Under the pieces are notes generated by a model, which made no database searches, was not told the origin of the DNA, and saw nothing but the letters and a program-made list of their open reading frames with translations. From positions 1 to 53,048 of the forward strand of contig JAJIRX010000847.1 of assembly GCA_023853785.1 (NCBI GenBank): a stretch of 53,048 nucleotides of DNA, read 5' to 3'. The stretch's first letter is position 1; each line of letters begins with the position of its first letter. The translations under genes were made by a program, and so were the position numbers. The stretch is from Psilocybe azurescens (Eukaryota > Basidiomycota > Agaricomycetes > Agaricales > Agrocybaceae). Below, one piece after another: positions 25,043-36,051 of this stretch.

Positions 25043-25552
25043 ATCTGTGCAAGTCGGTTTCCAGCCATATCCCTACTTTTTGGACGGTTTTGTCGGCATT
25101 TCGCGGAATGTTGGCAGGATTACTACTGGAGCAAGAGGTGAGCGTATAATTGACTTGACGACAAATATAGCCAGGAAAGATTAAGACTGGAAGTGAGTTC
25201 GATATTCTCATTTGTTGCAGTAACGTTCGGAATTCGAAATCAGCGGAAGTTGACAGTTGTAGGTTTGGCCTGCTCACTCAGTCAGGCTATGCACTACAAG
25301 GTGCTCTCCGCCCTATCGCACTGTCAAATATATAAACATGACGCCAATTTGACAGTTCGAGAATAGTGTGACCGAGGAGTCCCTCCTCAACTTGAAATCG
25401 GACAGAGCTGGGTATCAACAATAAATTGCAAGCAGTCCGAACACATTTCCTCGAGCAGCAAGATGGTACAGCATTTGATATGTTATTCATAATCGAGAAA
25501 TAATACAATGATTTGGTTTCTTTCTGCAGAAGTCTTGATCCCCTCCTTCACG

Positions 25553-26352
25553 TCAGACCTTGAGAATGCCTGGAACAATTTCGACCCAGTAACTACATGC
25601 ACACAAGACGCTGTGATGAGTGCTTTTCCATGAAGAAGGGACAAGAGGCTAGAGACTCACCCATCGGGATCAAGGATGAAAGCGATGTGCTTCATCGTTC
25701 CGTCAGTGAGCCTCTTCTTGAACTGAACACCGAGCTTCTCAAAGCGTTCGCAGGCTTTCTCGATATCGTCCACCGTGATCGCGATGTGTCCAAAACCTCG
25801 TCCTGGATCCGAGTTGCCGCTTGCGTAGCCTTGGAAGCCCGGGTCGGATTCGGTGCCGTGGTTGTGGGTCAACTCGAGAACACCTATAGATTAGCAACAA
25901 AAATTGTGAGACGAAACGCGGTCGGCTGGGGTGAGTTGTTATCTACTGATGGCTCACCTTCACGGGAGAAGCGCGATTTGTCCTTTTCTTCCAGGGTCAG
26001 CTCTTTACCGTCGTGGTTGAATGCGAGGAAATAGAGTGTGAAGCTGCTGAATTTGGATTCTAGATACACAGGGGTTAGTTTTGTTGTTAGGATTGGTTTG
26101 GGGATCCTGGTGTACCAGCAAGGAGATCCATTCCAAGGATCTGTAAGAATACAGCATCTGTCAGAGTCTTGTGTACGAGGAAAGTAGCCGCTCTCACGTC
26201 TTGATAAAATGCAAGAGACACCTTGGGATCCTTGATGCGGATCATGGTGTGGTTGAACTAATTTCGAGACAAGGTGATTAGTTGCTTGTTGCGACGATAA
26301 TGTGTTTTCGACAACAAACCTTGTAGCTGGCTGTTTCTGTGGTGCGAGGCAT
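25553..26352 (-). CDS. GLO1: Glyoxalase I (lactoylglutathione lyase)
   Basis: Converts the methylglyoxal-glutathione hemithioacetal to S-lactoylglutathione; cytosolic detoxification. The start at 26352 reads [11 protein letters not shown]. Short introns separate exons reading [98 protein letters not shown] and [12 protein letters not shown]. The four metal ligands of the family are visible: His of FNHT, Glu of VLELTHN, His of GHIAI and Glu of YWVEI. Catalytic residues of both halves are intact. About 160-165 residues, the short single-domain form rather than the two-domain yeast form. No frame break is needed. Confidence 0.93.
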
Positions 26353-27994
26353 TGTGGTGGGAGTATCGAAGTGAAATTGACTTGGACAAGATTCGATTAT
26401 CCCTCGATATTTATGCCTCCGCTAAAAATATTGATGACGACACATGGCCGCCGGGTGTGACCATATTCAGACTATCTTTCTAGGATCTTCGGAAGCTAAA
26501 TAGACTGTATTTTATAAAGACAAAGGCAGTCTCGCTATTTGGAAAACAGTGAATTGGTTGAAGGCAGTTATTCCCTATGAGTAATCTGGTTGTGCAGCAG
26601 ATGTGTGAGAGCGATTGAGAAGATAGGGGTAGGCCGAGAAGCCGTTCTTTGATTAGATTACGTTATTCATATTTTAAAGGGCATAACGGTTTTGATCGCA
26701 AGTCAATGGCACAGGTTCCGTCTCTTGCTCTCTTCACTTACTTGCAACCACGAGTGCAACTTGTCCCCGACCCATTTAAATCAACTAATACGGTCTATCC
26801 TATGCGAATGGAGGCTTGTGCGTCCTCTGAGACTGGGCCAGCATGGCCTGCGCCGTCTTCGCCCGAAGAGACACAAATTCAATCAGTCTGGTATGTCTGA
26901 ACACTATTGTTCGGTTAGATTGAAGTGTTGAAATTTGAAGTAGATAGCTATATGAAGCTCCGCCTCGATATCTCTAATGACTTCAGGTCAATGTTGAACT
27001 CCCTGGACGATTCTAGAGACATAGGGACTGTACTCTCCATCTCTACACGACGCAGCAACGTTTATTTGTGGCACGGGCTGTGCTGATGCGCGCCGTGCCC
27101 AAGTACCCCTCCGAGGATGAAACTTCCAGCTGCGCTGAAAGGTATTGTTGAGTCAAATCTGAGTTGCTCTCTACGATTAACCTCCGATTTATAGATACGC
27201 AACCCTTACATGAACCACAGCGTAGAATAACAGCTTTCTCTACATCAACTTTATAATGGGAATGTTCTCGAACGCGCCGTATTTGGGCGCTACAATGATA
27301 GAATGTGTGCCGACATTCCGCCTCTTGCAAACACATCCCCTTGTATGCTATGAGTAGAGTCTTACTCACTCCACCCCAAGCAGATTTACCATCGACTCGG
27401 TCTATGCCTATGCCACCGCTACCTTTGGATCCTTCGCGGTCCCATGATAACAAGCTGTCCCATTTATTCTTCCCAGTGGGTGATGCCACCGAGCTCTTGG
27501 TATGGATTATGAACTTCCATTTCATTTCGAGTTCTGAGGTCAGTTCCACACTATCGTCAACACTTACGACTGCTCACTCATAAAATTAGGTCGCTGTCGT
27601 CACTTATTACGCCCGCTATGGATGATTGGCGCGAAGATGGATGCTCTCCGAGGCAGTATAAAATCAAAGGATCCACAATTTTCTCCAGTGGCGCATGATA
27701 CGCTATTGTCACTTGATCTAAGATCTGGGACCATGAATCACTGTGGTGGGTTCTATCTCGTTAATTATCCGTACCGTAGCTTATTTTTATTATCTTAGGT
27801 ACGTGTCAAGCTCCAGTGACCCAGTTCCAGCACATTATCTTGCGGGGATGCAAGCAAGGGGGAAACTTAGCGTCTCGTGACTCTGACGCGTCCTATGACC
27901 ACGGAGTCTAATTTAATTCAATCTCCGGATGAAAACGCGTTTACACAACGAACGCGGTCTTGCACGTGACAGAATTCTTATCACCTCAACACCC
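26353..27994. other. Intergenic with a possible unknown exon pair
   Basis: Plus-strand frames near 27350-27750 can be spliced at GAG|GTCAGT (about 27540) and an acceptor before 27591. The product would run LLVWIMNFHFISSSE into a basic segment (LLRPLWMIGAKMDALRGSIK). A minus-strand frame of 168 codons overlaps it. Neither has a recognised domain, so I do not call a gene. Confidence 0.3.
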
Positions 27995-30571
27995 ATGTCA
28001 AACCCTCTCTCGCCTCTCCCAATGCCTATGGGACAGGGTAGAAAACCCAACTACATGCAAGATATCCACCATAAACCCTCCCAGAACTGGTCTGCTCGCT
28101 ATGAACCATATTCTGGCTTTTCGAGTTCACCACCGCGCTCGTCCTCGCCACCTAGGACTCCGTATTCAGCGAGACATGCTTATGGGGACGCTAACATAAG
28201 GTCGAGCCCTGAAATAACCTCGGACAGCGCTTTTCATGGCTCTGGCGAACACATGGATGATCCGTCTTCGTCCTGGGGTCACCGCTACCCAAGAAACGAG
28301 CACTTCAAATATTCGACGACCGCATATACCCGCGACTCCAGCCATTCAGAATATTCAACAGACTCGTATTATCCTCCCACATCAGATTTTGATACTTCTG
28401 AATATTCGGAAGACGTCGAGATTGATATCCCCGATGTAGATTCCGAGCACACTAGTGACAGTGCGCCAAGTCGGAGTTCGGGGATTTACACCGACAGCGA
28501 GGAGGAAGAAGGACAGGACGATGAAGACGATGGTTATGGGTTTGGATATGCTGGAAATCGACGGACTTTCTTCCATACGTCTGCTGAGCGTGGCCAGTGG
28601 AAGAGCAATCCCATGCCATTCAAGCCTGCACCTTCCATTTTGCAAACCCGGAAATCCGCCCCTACACTATCAAGGGTCTCTACACCAACTCTTCTGAACA
28701 ACCCAAGAACCATCTCTGAACCTGCCCCATCTACCTCTGTCCCCGGAACTGCCTTTGTGCTACCTCCGGTGCAAGATCTGCCTGATCGTTCCACTGAGGC
28801 ATCTACTTCCACATCCTCGTCCACATCCCCCGTCGATGAAGCTTGTCCAGTCAACCATGCAACAGAAGAGGAAGAAGTCGAATCGCTGCATACAGTGCCT
28901 TCTCTCACCAGCGATCGCGAGAGCAGCATGGATGCAGACGACCATGATATGTTATCGTCCCCTCTGCCACCTTCATCACCGCCACTGTCCCCCGTTAGCT
29001 TTTCCGTCTCTCGGATGTCAAGATCGGTGTCTCCCGCTATCATTTGGTCAGCAGTCTGCGGGTAACGGGAGCTCCTCGCCGCTATCGGAGCTTCCAGATG
29101 ATGACGATGATATTGAAAGCACTTGGGAACCGCTTACAATCTCGAGTGTCTTGAACGATCTTGTAAGCTTTGTTATGCGTTCTGTCTTTTAAATTTTATT
29201 TTCTCATATGTGTTTGATGGGTACAGGCTGCTACGGAAAGCTTGTCAATGTCAGTTCCAACACCCTTATCTTCTTCCGACTCGAAAGCCAAATCGAGGTC
29301 ACCATCCCCGGCCCTCCCGGAATATTCTTCCTCTGTTTTGATCACAGAAGGCCCAGAGACCTTATCCGCGCCTGCGACTCTGGAATTACCCTCAGCAGTG
29401 GACACGCCACTAGCTCAAAATGTAATCGTGTCATCTGACTCTATCGCCTGCGACGTCGCTTTGCCCAGAGAATCTACTCCATCATTATCTGTGGCGTCCT
29501 CGAATAATGAATGTCGTGTTCCTGCGACGTCGTCGGCTAGTAAAGGCAAGGCTCGGGAAGACGTCACCGTTCTTGAGAGGAAGAAGTCGAATGCTTCAAA
29601 AGAAAACGATAGCCTACATCCTCCATTACCTCACCCCGCGGCCACGAAGGGCCCTTCCGACAAGAGGAAGAAGGAACAGAGTTCTGAGGGGCCTGTCAAG
29701 AAGAAACGCAAGACCGAAGCGCACGGAGAACCCAAGAACGCAGTGCCTGAAATCACGAAAGAAAAAGTCAGCCCCACGGAAAAGAAAGCCAAGGAGAACA
29801 CGGTCGGTGAAGAGGAAAGTCGACGCTGAGACGGAAGCGACGGAAAAGGCGAGTCTTTCTGAGGTGGACGCTGCTCCCAAGGTGAAGAGGAAGAAGCGGA
29901 GCGACGGGGAGCCTTCCGCGTCTTCTTCAAGAGTGCGAAACGGGCCGGTAAAGCGCCTCGTGGTGCCCGAGGCGGCGGTGGCCGACGTACGTCTTCCAGC
30001 TACCAAGACAACGAGGGCTCTGGTGACGAAGCCGACCACCGCGCTGTTGCCGACGAGCCTTTGGATCCGGAGACGAAGGCGCTGCATGCTCAGATCTGTG
30101 GGCTGTTGATTGAGACGATGGCGTTGTCGCGGGCGTCGTCGTTGGCTGTGACGTCGCTATTTAAGCTGGTTATGCAGAGCCAGCCGGCGTTGAAGGCGCA
30201 GAGGTCAGATAGGGAGTGGATGCGGCTCTTTGATCGCGTTCTGCATAGTGGCGAAGCTGGTAGGGGCACGGGCGTGTTTGGGAAAGTCGAGAGTAGTGGC
30301 AAGGTTTGTTTTTTTAGCATCTTGTCTTATGGCTTCTTTTGTGTCGATGCTGACTGGTTTTTTTCTGTTCATTTCTTAGGACGATGCTGATCGCCCTTTG
30401 GAAGCTCAGTGGTTTTATGTTCCTGAGTTGGATGAAGACCAGGAAAGGGCTGCGCTTATTAAGGCTATGATGCCTCGCCCTGCTAAGCGAAGCGAGACGA
30501 AGAAGTACAAGCAGTATTACTGGCGTCCGCTCGACAAGATTTCAAAATGGGATCCCGAAGATGAACTGTGA
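27995..30571 (+). CDS. Large low-complexity, probably nuclear protein with conserved C-terminus
   Basis: I do not recognise a named family. The start at 27995 (MSNPLSPLPMPMGQGRKP) begins a Ser/Pro-rich region. Acidic stretches follow (EEEEGQDDEDDG, LPDDDDDIESTWEPLTIS), then an intron (29164-29225). Lys-rich segments with likely nuclear localisation signals come next (PVKKKRKTE, KVKRKKRSDG). The C-terminal 150 residues look folded: TKALHAQICGLLIETMALSR, QRSDREWMRLFDRVLHSG, then after an intron WFYVPELDEDQERAALIKAM, PRPAKRSETKKYKQYYWRPL and SKWDPEDEL. The frame must change near 29045, near 29820 and near 29930 (to KSAKRAGKAPRGARGGGGRR). Composition suggests a chromatin or RNA-associated role, which is only an inference. 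Confidence 0.65.
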
Positions 30572-31091
30572 ACAAATTGTTTTGGCGTTGTTTTTGAAGC
30601 CGTTTATTATTATTATGTGTCTGTTTTTTTGTTCTCTTTTATTTTTTTCGTTTTGCCCAAGTGGACTTAATGACTCTCCAATTTCTTTCCACAACTTTGC
30701 ATTGCTCAACTTCACGCTCATCATGATGTTTATGATGCCTTCTTCATGACGACTTTCTTTTCTCTTTTAATTGGCAAATAGCTTACATTATTACATTCGA
30801 TTATGTCTCCGACCGCCATGTATCTGATATCCCCTTCTCTCAACCACAAATGAAATTGCAGCGTTCTCTGATTCCTTTTCGTCCATTCGTCTCTGCGCAA
30901 ACGAACTGAAGCGGAGGTTGTTGCCAAACATGTGCAACTGACCTCTTCAAATTTCCGAGAATACTCAGTCGCCGGTGCTTAATTTCATTTTTTCCTACAA
31001 ACCTCTAGGCGCCTGTTTCTTTCTTCCTGGCCCATAGCACCTACGAGAATTTATTGCTTCTGGACGGCCCGAGGACAAATTTACGGTCACC
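30572..31091. other. Intergenic spacer
   Basis: 3' UTR of the preceding gene and promoter of the Rex1-like gene, both on the plus strand. T-rich tracts at 30600-30655; no gene recognised. Confidence 0.4.
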
Positions 31092-33515
31092 ATGAAACGC
31101 GGGCTATCTGAGATGGCGTCCACCGATGAGCCTCATAGCACGAAAAAGGTCAAGTCAGAAAATGGAAAGCCAGCGGCAGCTGCACAGGCAGAAGGTCAGG
31201 CAGACGGTGGAGAGTGGACTAAAGTGGAGAAGAGAAAGAAGAAAAAGGTATCCAAGAACGAGGGCAAAGTCGAAGTGTGTATTCTTCCTTATTTAACCGG
31301 TCAGGAAAAGCCCAGGAAAGCCATGCATTCCTGGTTGGTACCTGTACATCATGTTCTTATCGAGTTATTCTTTGCAGCAGACCACACAACCCCGGTTCAT
31401 GTACTCAAATCATGAGATTGTTAAACGGGGTCATGCTATTACGATTGATGTAGGTTTTTGGGTTCGTATAGTGCATTTTAGTAGGCTGATCCCACGGAAT
31501 CTGTAGGATGTTAGAGATCTTGCTCTGCATCTTATCGCAGATGCACCTCCGCCAAACTGGCTTCGTATAGATGTGAGTATATCATCTACTACATGTCATT
31601 CCAAACTAGACTTCGAACCCCTCCAGAACGTGAACATGGTGCAGAAGGTCGTCGCACTGCTCGTGCCAGGACTCACCCCTGAATTGCTCTCCCTGCCCCC
31701 TCTCCCCACTTCAGCGACACAGAACCCCAATCTGCCTCTGTCGATACCCTTATTGCCATCAACGCCAGATACCGACACCACCGCCGCGAATATACCCTTC
31801 ATCGCCAGCACCTTCAGCCACGCGTGCTCCGACACGTGCGCCTGGTGACCAGACGCGAATGCATAGCGTGCTCAGCACGTTCTTCACCGGCCCTGTCAGC
31901 GGCGAGGAGAAGAAGCGGAGACTTACGCAGAGGGTGCAATGTGAGTCGTTTGTTCGCCTACATTTTTTTGGTGCGCGTGCGTGGGTGTCTGAAGCTCTTT
32001 CTTGCAGCAGAGCTTAATAAAACGGACCCGACGCAGTATCTGCTCACACTGGAACAGATGATCGAGAACGATTATCCTATACCTTCGTATATGGCGGACG
32101 TGTTTGAGAAAGGGACGGGATGGCTGGAAACTCCGCAGCCTGCAGAAAACGAAAGCAAAGCGAAGCAGAAGATTTACGCCATCGATTGCGAGATGGTGCG
32201 TTGTTCTATTGGTTCTATTTTCATCCCTTGGCTTTGGCTAATTGTGTTTTTAGTGTTTGACGGAAGATGGAAAGGAACTGACGAGAGTCTGCATCATTGA
32301 CTATAACACTGGCATCGTTATCTATGACCAACTGGTCAAACCCACGAAACCTATCCTCGACTACCTCACAAGGTGTGTGTGTGCTCATTTCCAATGTATA
32401 TATTTTCAAAATAAATTGACTATATCATTTTCCTAAAGATGGTCGGGAATCACAGCTGAAGCTCTAGGTCCAGTGACAACAACACTGGCCCAAGTGCAGG
32501 CCCATGTTCTTCGCCTTCTCTCCCCGCCTACCGCCAATCCATTCTCGTCGACACCCAAAGCTACGGAACCGCCACCACCTACCCCCATCCTCCTCGGCCA
32601 CTCTCTCGAATCTGATCTGAAAGCCCTCAAAATCTGCCATTCTCGCTGCATAGACACCGCACTTATGTATCACCACCCTCGCGGGCGGCCTCTGAAACCC
32701 GGCCTGGCCTGGCTCACGAAGAAATGGTGCGGGCGCGAAATCCAGACGCGCGGCGAGGGCGGGCACGACCCGGAGGAAGACGCTCGCGCGTGCCTCGACT
32801 TGATGAAGAAGAAGCTGGAGAACGGGCCCGGATACGGCGAGTTCAAGGTCGATTATGAGTCGATTTTCGAGCGGATGGGGCGCTCGAACGGGCGGAACGG
32901 GCGTGCGCCGGGTGGCGTGAAGAGCGCGGTCGTGGACCATGGGAACCCGTCGGTTATGCACGGTGCTAAAGCGAATACTGCGATCGGGTGCAAGAACGAT
33001 GATGAGATTCTGGAGGGGCTGTTGAATGTGATTCCGTCGCATCAGTTCGTCTTTGGTCGGTTTATGGCGCTCGCTACTACCCTCGGTTGTGCGTATTTTC
33101 TTGAAATTATACAAGTTAATCATGAATCTAATCTTTAACATACGTGTTGTTCGTAGGGGTTACACCGAAGGCTTCAGCAGATGTACCTGTCGTGGCTGCC
33201 ACCGCCGTCGACCCACCTCCCTCAGCGGCTGAACTTGCGCCTGTCCTTACGCAGCTTAACAAACAGCTCAAAACTCTACACGCGAACCTTCCACCGCGGA
33301 CCGCCATCGTCATCTTCACCGGCCACTCAGATCCTCGGCGGATGTCGATCCTCAACGCCCGTAAGAACGCGTTCGACAGTGCGTTGAAAAGCGGCAAAAC
33401 TCCGGAAGAGATGAGTCTGGCGGGCTTGAAGTGGTCGGCGAGCGAAGGGAGGGAGTTGGAGGAGGCTGTGGAGCTTGCGCGTAGAGGTTTACTGTTCCTT
33501 GGGATTAAACAATAG
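31092..33515 (+). CDS. Rex1/REXO1-like DEDDh 3'-5' RNA exonuclease
   Basis: Trims 3' ends of structured RNAs; in yeast Rex1 matures 5S rRNA and tRNA in the nucleus. The basic N-terminus (KVEKRKKKKVSK) suggests nuclear or nucleolar targeting. After a linker (VQKVVALLVPGLTPELLSLP) come the exonuclease motifs: Exo I IYAIDCEM, LTRVCIIDYNTG and IYDQLVKPTKPILDYLTR, Exo II ILLGHSLESDLKALK, and Exo III HDPEEDARACLDL, giving all DEDDh residues. This is the REXO1/Rex1 arrangement, including DCEM. The C-terminal part continues to LARRGLLFLGIKQ. About seven introns, including one inside the DCEM exon border near 32193. One frame change lies near 31835 (before APGDQTRMHS). A 5S rRNA gene, itself a known Rex1 substrate in yeast, lies 180 bp downstream; I regard that as coincidence. 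Confidence 0.88.
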
Positions 33516-33695
33516 TGTTTTATAGGGATTGCTTTTATCAGGTTGTAGGTAGCAGTGGATGTTTATGACCTGATATGTCATGTACGTAGAGCAAAGGGAT
33601 TATAATATGATTTTTAACCCAATCACTGGCCCCGCGAAATGCCGAAAATGAGGCTCAAAAAGTAGGAATGTGGTCAGAAACCGACTTGTTCAGAT

Positions 33696-33813
33696 ATCCA
33701 CGGCCATAGGACACTGAAAGCACCGCATCCCGTCCGATCTGCGCAGTTAAACAGTGTGCCGCCCTGTTAGTACCACGGTGGGGGACCACGCGGGAATCCT
33801 GGGTGCTGTGGTT
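33696..33813 (+). rRNA. 5S ribosomal RNA
   Basis: 118 nt from ATCCACGGCCATAGGACACT to GGGTGCTGTGGTT, apparently identical to the copy at 24925-25042. Internal control region elements are intact and a T-run follows at once, so it is probably transcribed by RNA polymerase III. It is on the same strand as, and 180 bp after, the Rex1-like gene. Confidence 0.95.
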
Positions 33814-33814
33814 C

Positions 33815-33819
33815 TTTTT
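33815..33819 (+). terminator. Pol III terminator of 5S copy 2
   Basis: Run of five T immediately after the 5S gene. Confidence 0.7.
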
Positions 33820-34313
33820 GTTATTTCTATAATGAAGTCTATTTTTGTATGTTTTTCTCTCAGTCTTGTCAGCATAGAAGATGGGATTTTATAAATGTGA
33901 CTGTATTGCAGTATCTCATATATGACCATCATTCTATATAATGCATTCCGTTGTGCTAGAGAAGCCCAGTGCAGGGGCACATGTTGGAGTTTTTAAGCGC
34001 CCGCGCAATTTGATGACGCCTTTCGCATCTGAATTCCAAGGGCCTCGTACACAAATTTTAACTATTTCACGCGCCTGAACTTGATTAATGAGAGCCATTT
34101 ATCCCTCTACCACCTGTACACATAGGCACCAGTGCTGACTCTTAAAGCGTTGGCGGCCGCAATTGAGAGATTCTGAGTAAAGTAAGTATACCGGCCAGCC
34201 GTTAGTATATTGGACCTAATGTGAGGGGTGAATTAGAAATGCGTACGTAATTGCTCGTTGCCAGGACCTGCACGATAGGAAAGTGTAAGAAACAAGCGCA
34301 GTTTAATCAAAGT
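33820..34313. other. Intergenic spacer
   Basis: After the conserved 5S tail (to 33870) nothing is recognised up to the 3' end of the first tandem-pair gene. Confidence 0.4.
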
Positions 34314-35413
34314 TTATTCTAAGCTTACCAGGCCGAGTTGTTCATGATTCGCAATTGCTGTTCATCATCATGAGTGTTAGCAATGTGCTATGTATGACCA
34401 GATGGAAGTAGATTTGACTGACCTTGTTGTGCTTCTGGTGTTGCTAGCGTTGCTTGGAGATCCGCCAAATTGTCCGCCATCGATTGTGGCAGGCTCCAAA
34501 ACATCTTGATCGTCGAACTCTCCGGGTCTTTGAATTTGAGAAAATAGTAGTCAACATTCCACGGGCACAGGGTAGACCCGCGCTCGAGTGTCCATGCCGG
34601 CTGACGATAGATGTATTCGTTGAGCAGCTGTCAGTTATGATCCAAGTTACAAATCAATGTCAGCGCCGGTGCCCTGAGTGGCCGCAATACGACACGAGAT
34701 AAAAATATGACGACGACGCACACTCTCCATTTTTCCGCCCTCTGCTTCGCTGTCTGTGTAGTAGCTGAACCCTCCTTTGAACATGAAGATCATAGTCATG
34801 CCTTTGCCGAAGAGAATGCCTTTTAACCCCTGGTTGAATACATCCTCCCCGCCAACAGATGCCTGCATTTCTCGCAGTTTTTCGATTTGCTCGTCCGCCA
34901 TGCTCCCTGCCCTGTAGGGGTTTAATTAAGATCTGGGACTCTGATATGTGTGCATTGATGTTGCCAATCGGACAACTTACCAGCCTTGTCCAGGTGTTAT
35001 TGCGCAGAATATGCTTTTGGTGGGGCCAAAGGTGACATAATCGGCGGCGGGGAAGGCCTTAATTTTGTCTATGGCCCCTTGTGTGACACTTGTCGAAAAC
35101 TCAGCTGCAGCATACTCTCGTTAATAGCTATATATTCGTTCTTTTGCCTCGCACATACTTCTGCAGCCATAACCCTCGCGTGTGGCCCATGATCCGTCTT
35201 CCTCGATACTGCAACATAATGAGCGGTAATTACTCAATGCTTGAGTGAGGGGTTTTTATGGTCATACCTCATCCACTGAAGCTGAATTGCGGGCAATTTC
35301 TGTATTGTAGGCCTCACGGACTCTGGCATTCCGGCCATGTAGTAGCGCATTCCCAATCCAATGTAATAAACATCTGGACTTGAACCAAATGCAATGACCG
35401 GAATGTTCGACAT
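34314..35413 (-). CDS. Tandem-pair protein A, unknown agaric family
   Basis: I do not recognise a named family. About 240 residues from six exons. The start at 35413 reads MSNIPVIAFGSSPDVYYIGL, then GMRYYMAGMPESVRP and QLQWM. Later exons read IEEDGSWATREGYGC, ADYVTFGPTKSIFCAITPGQ, MADEQIEKLREMQASVGGED, GILFGKGMTMIFMFKGGFSY, then YTDSEAEGG. After an intron come RQPAWTLERGSTLCPWNVDY and YFLKFKDPESS, and the end reads ATPEAQQAIANHEQLGLVSL. No signal peptide or membrane segment, so probably cytosolic. Aromatic beta-strand pieces recur (YVTFGP, MIFMFKGGFSYYTD, YYFLKFKDP), suggesting a repeated beta fold. The gene at 36052-37129 matches it exon for exon. No frame break is needed in this copy. Confidence 0.75.
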
Positions 35414-36051
35414 TGTATGTGCTGATATGAGGGGATACAGGGAGAGCTAATGCCAAGGGGTTTGCGTTCGAGAAATGAGTTGCAGGAGGCACCCTTTAAT
35501 GTGTATATTCTTAACCATTTTATTTGACAGTTCAAACAAGCTATGGCATAGCGCGCTGTCTGCTCTACCTGTCGCGCGCAGAGTCAACACTGGGAGCAGA
35601 CGTTTTGTAGTTGGCGTTGTCATTCGAGGCTCCTTAGCAGATATCGGCAGTCGGGACACAAGATTAAAAATAGATTGATAATTAAGAAATATCTAAAATT
35701 AGATTAGCCCCTGAGTTATGCCTTCGGAGCGAAAATACCGTAAGTTGGACCTAATCGTCGGCCAGGAGCTGGCCGTTTTCTGTGTGATGTACAAAATTAT
35801 TAAGAAATCACATGCACGTATGCCTTTACCCCTTCAATCTGTTCTACGTTCATGTCTGATCTCAATACCAGCCATACTGGCGAGGGTAAAAGACTTGATT
35901 CATGAGGTTGTTACCGTGAACAGCGAGTGCCTTTATGGTTTTGTCAAGTTACAATCAATTGAAATATCTAGCAGAATACGCACAAAATTGTTTGTCGCTT
36001 GTATCTACCAGTAACAGTTGATTATGAGCTACCAGAACGCTGAGAGGTAAG
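35414..36051. other. Spacer between the tandem genes
   Basis: Promoter side of copy A and 3' side of copy B. A plus-strand frame at 35718-36014 (98 codons, basic) has no motif and is probably chance. Confidence 0.35.

Larger units (their letters stand above)
24860..25106 (-). repeat. 5S-containing inverted repeat, copy 1
   Basis: Similarity with 33632-33870 extends beyond the 118-nt 5S gene by about 60 nt on each side. Upstream share: CCGCGAAATGCCGA, CAAAAAGTAGG and AAACCGACTTG. Downstream share: ATGAAGTCTATTTTTGTATG. Flanks are diverged while the gene looks identical. Confidence 0.75.
33632..33870 (+). repeat. 5S-containing inverted repeat, copy 2
   Basis: Inverted relative to 24860-25106. 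Shares the 5S gene plus about 60 nt on both sides (see copy 1). Confidence 0.75.

Noticed and set aside
24949..25149. Small plus-strand protein-coding frame across 24949-25149
   Set aside because: It is the antisense of the 5S rRNA gene; the nucleotide pattern is rRNA, not protein.
27043..27549. 168-codon minus-strand frame ending in CCVV, resembling a prenylation box
   Set aside because: No small GTPase or other prenylated-protein motif upstream, and a competing plus-strand exon reading exists; not enough support.
28534..29043. 169-codon minus-strand frame
   Set aside because: Antisense of the Ser/Asp-rich coding region of the plus-strand nuclear protein; no motif of its own.
32464..33141. 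225-codon minus-strand frame over the exonuclease
   Set aside because: The plus strand carries the DEDDh Exo II and III motifs in the same interval.
31092..33813. Functional pairing of the Rex1-like gene with the adjacent 5S gene
   Set aside because: Yeast Rex1 processes 5S rRNA, but a single neighbouring dispersed 5S copy is expected by chance; no sequence evidence links them.
33747..33980. Minus-strand frame at 33747-33980
   Set aside because: Antisense of the second 5S gene and its tail; no codon-level support.
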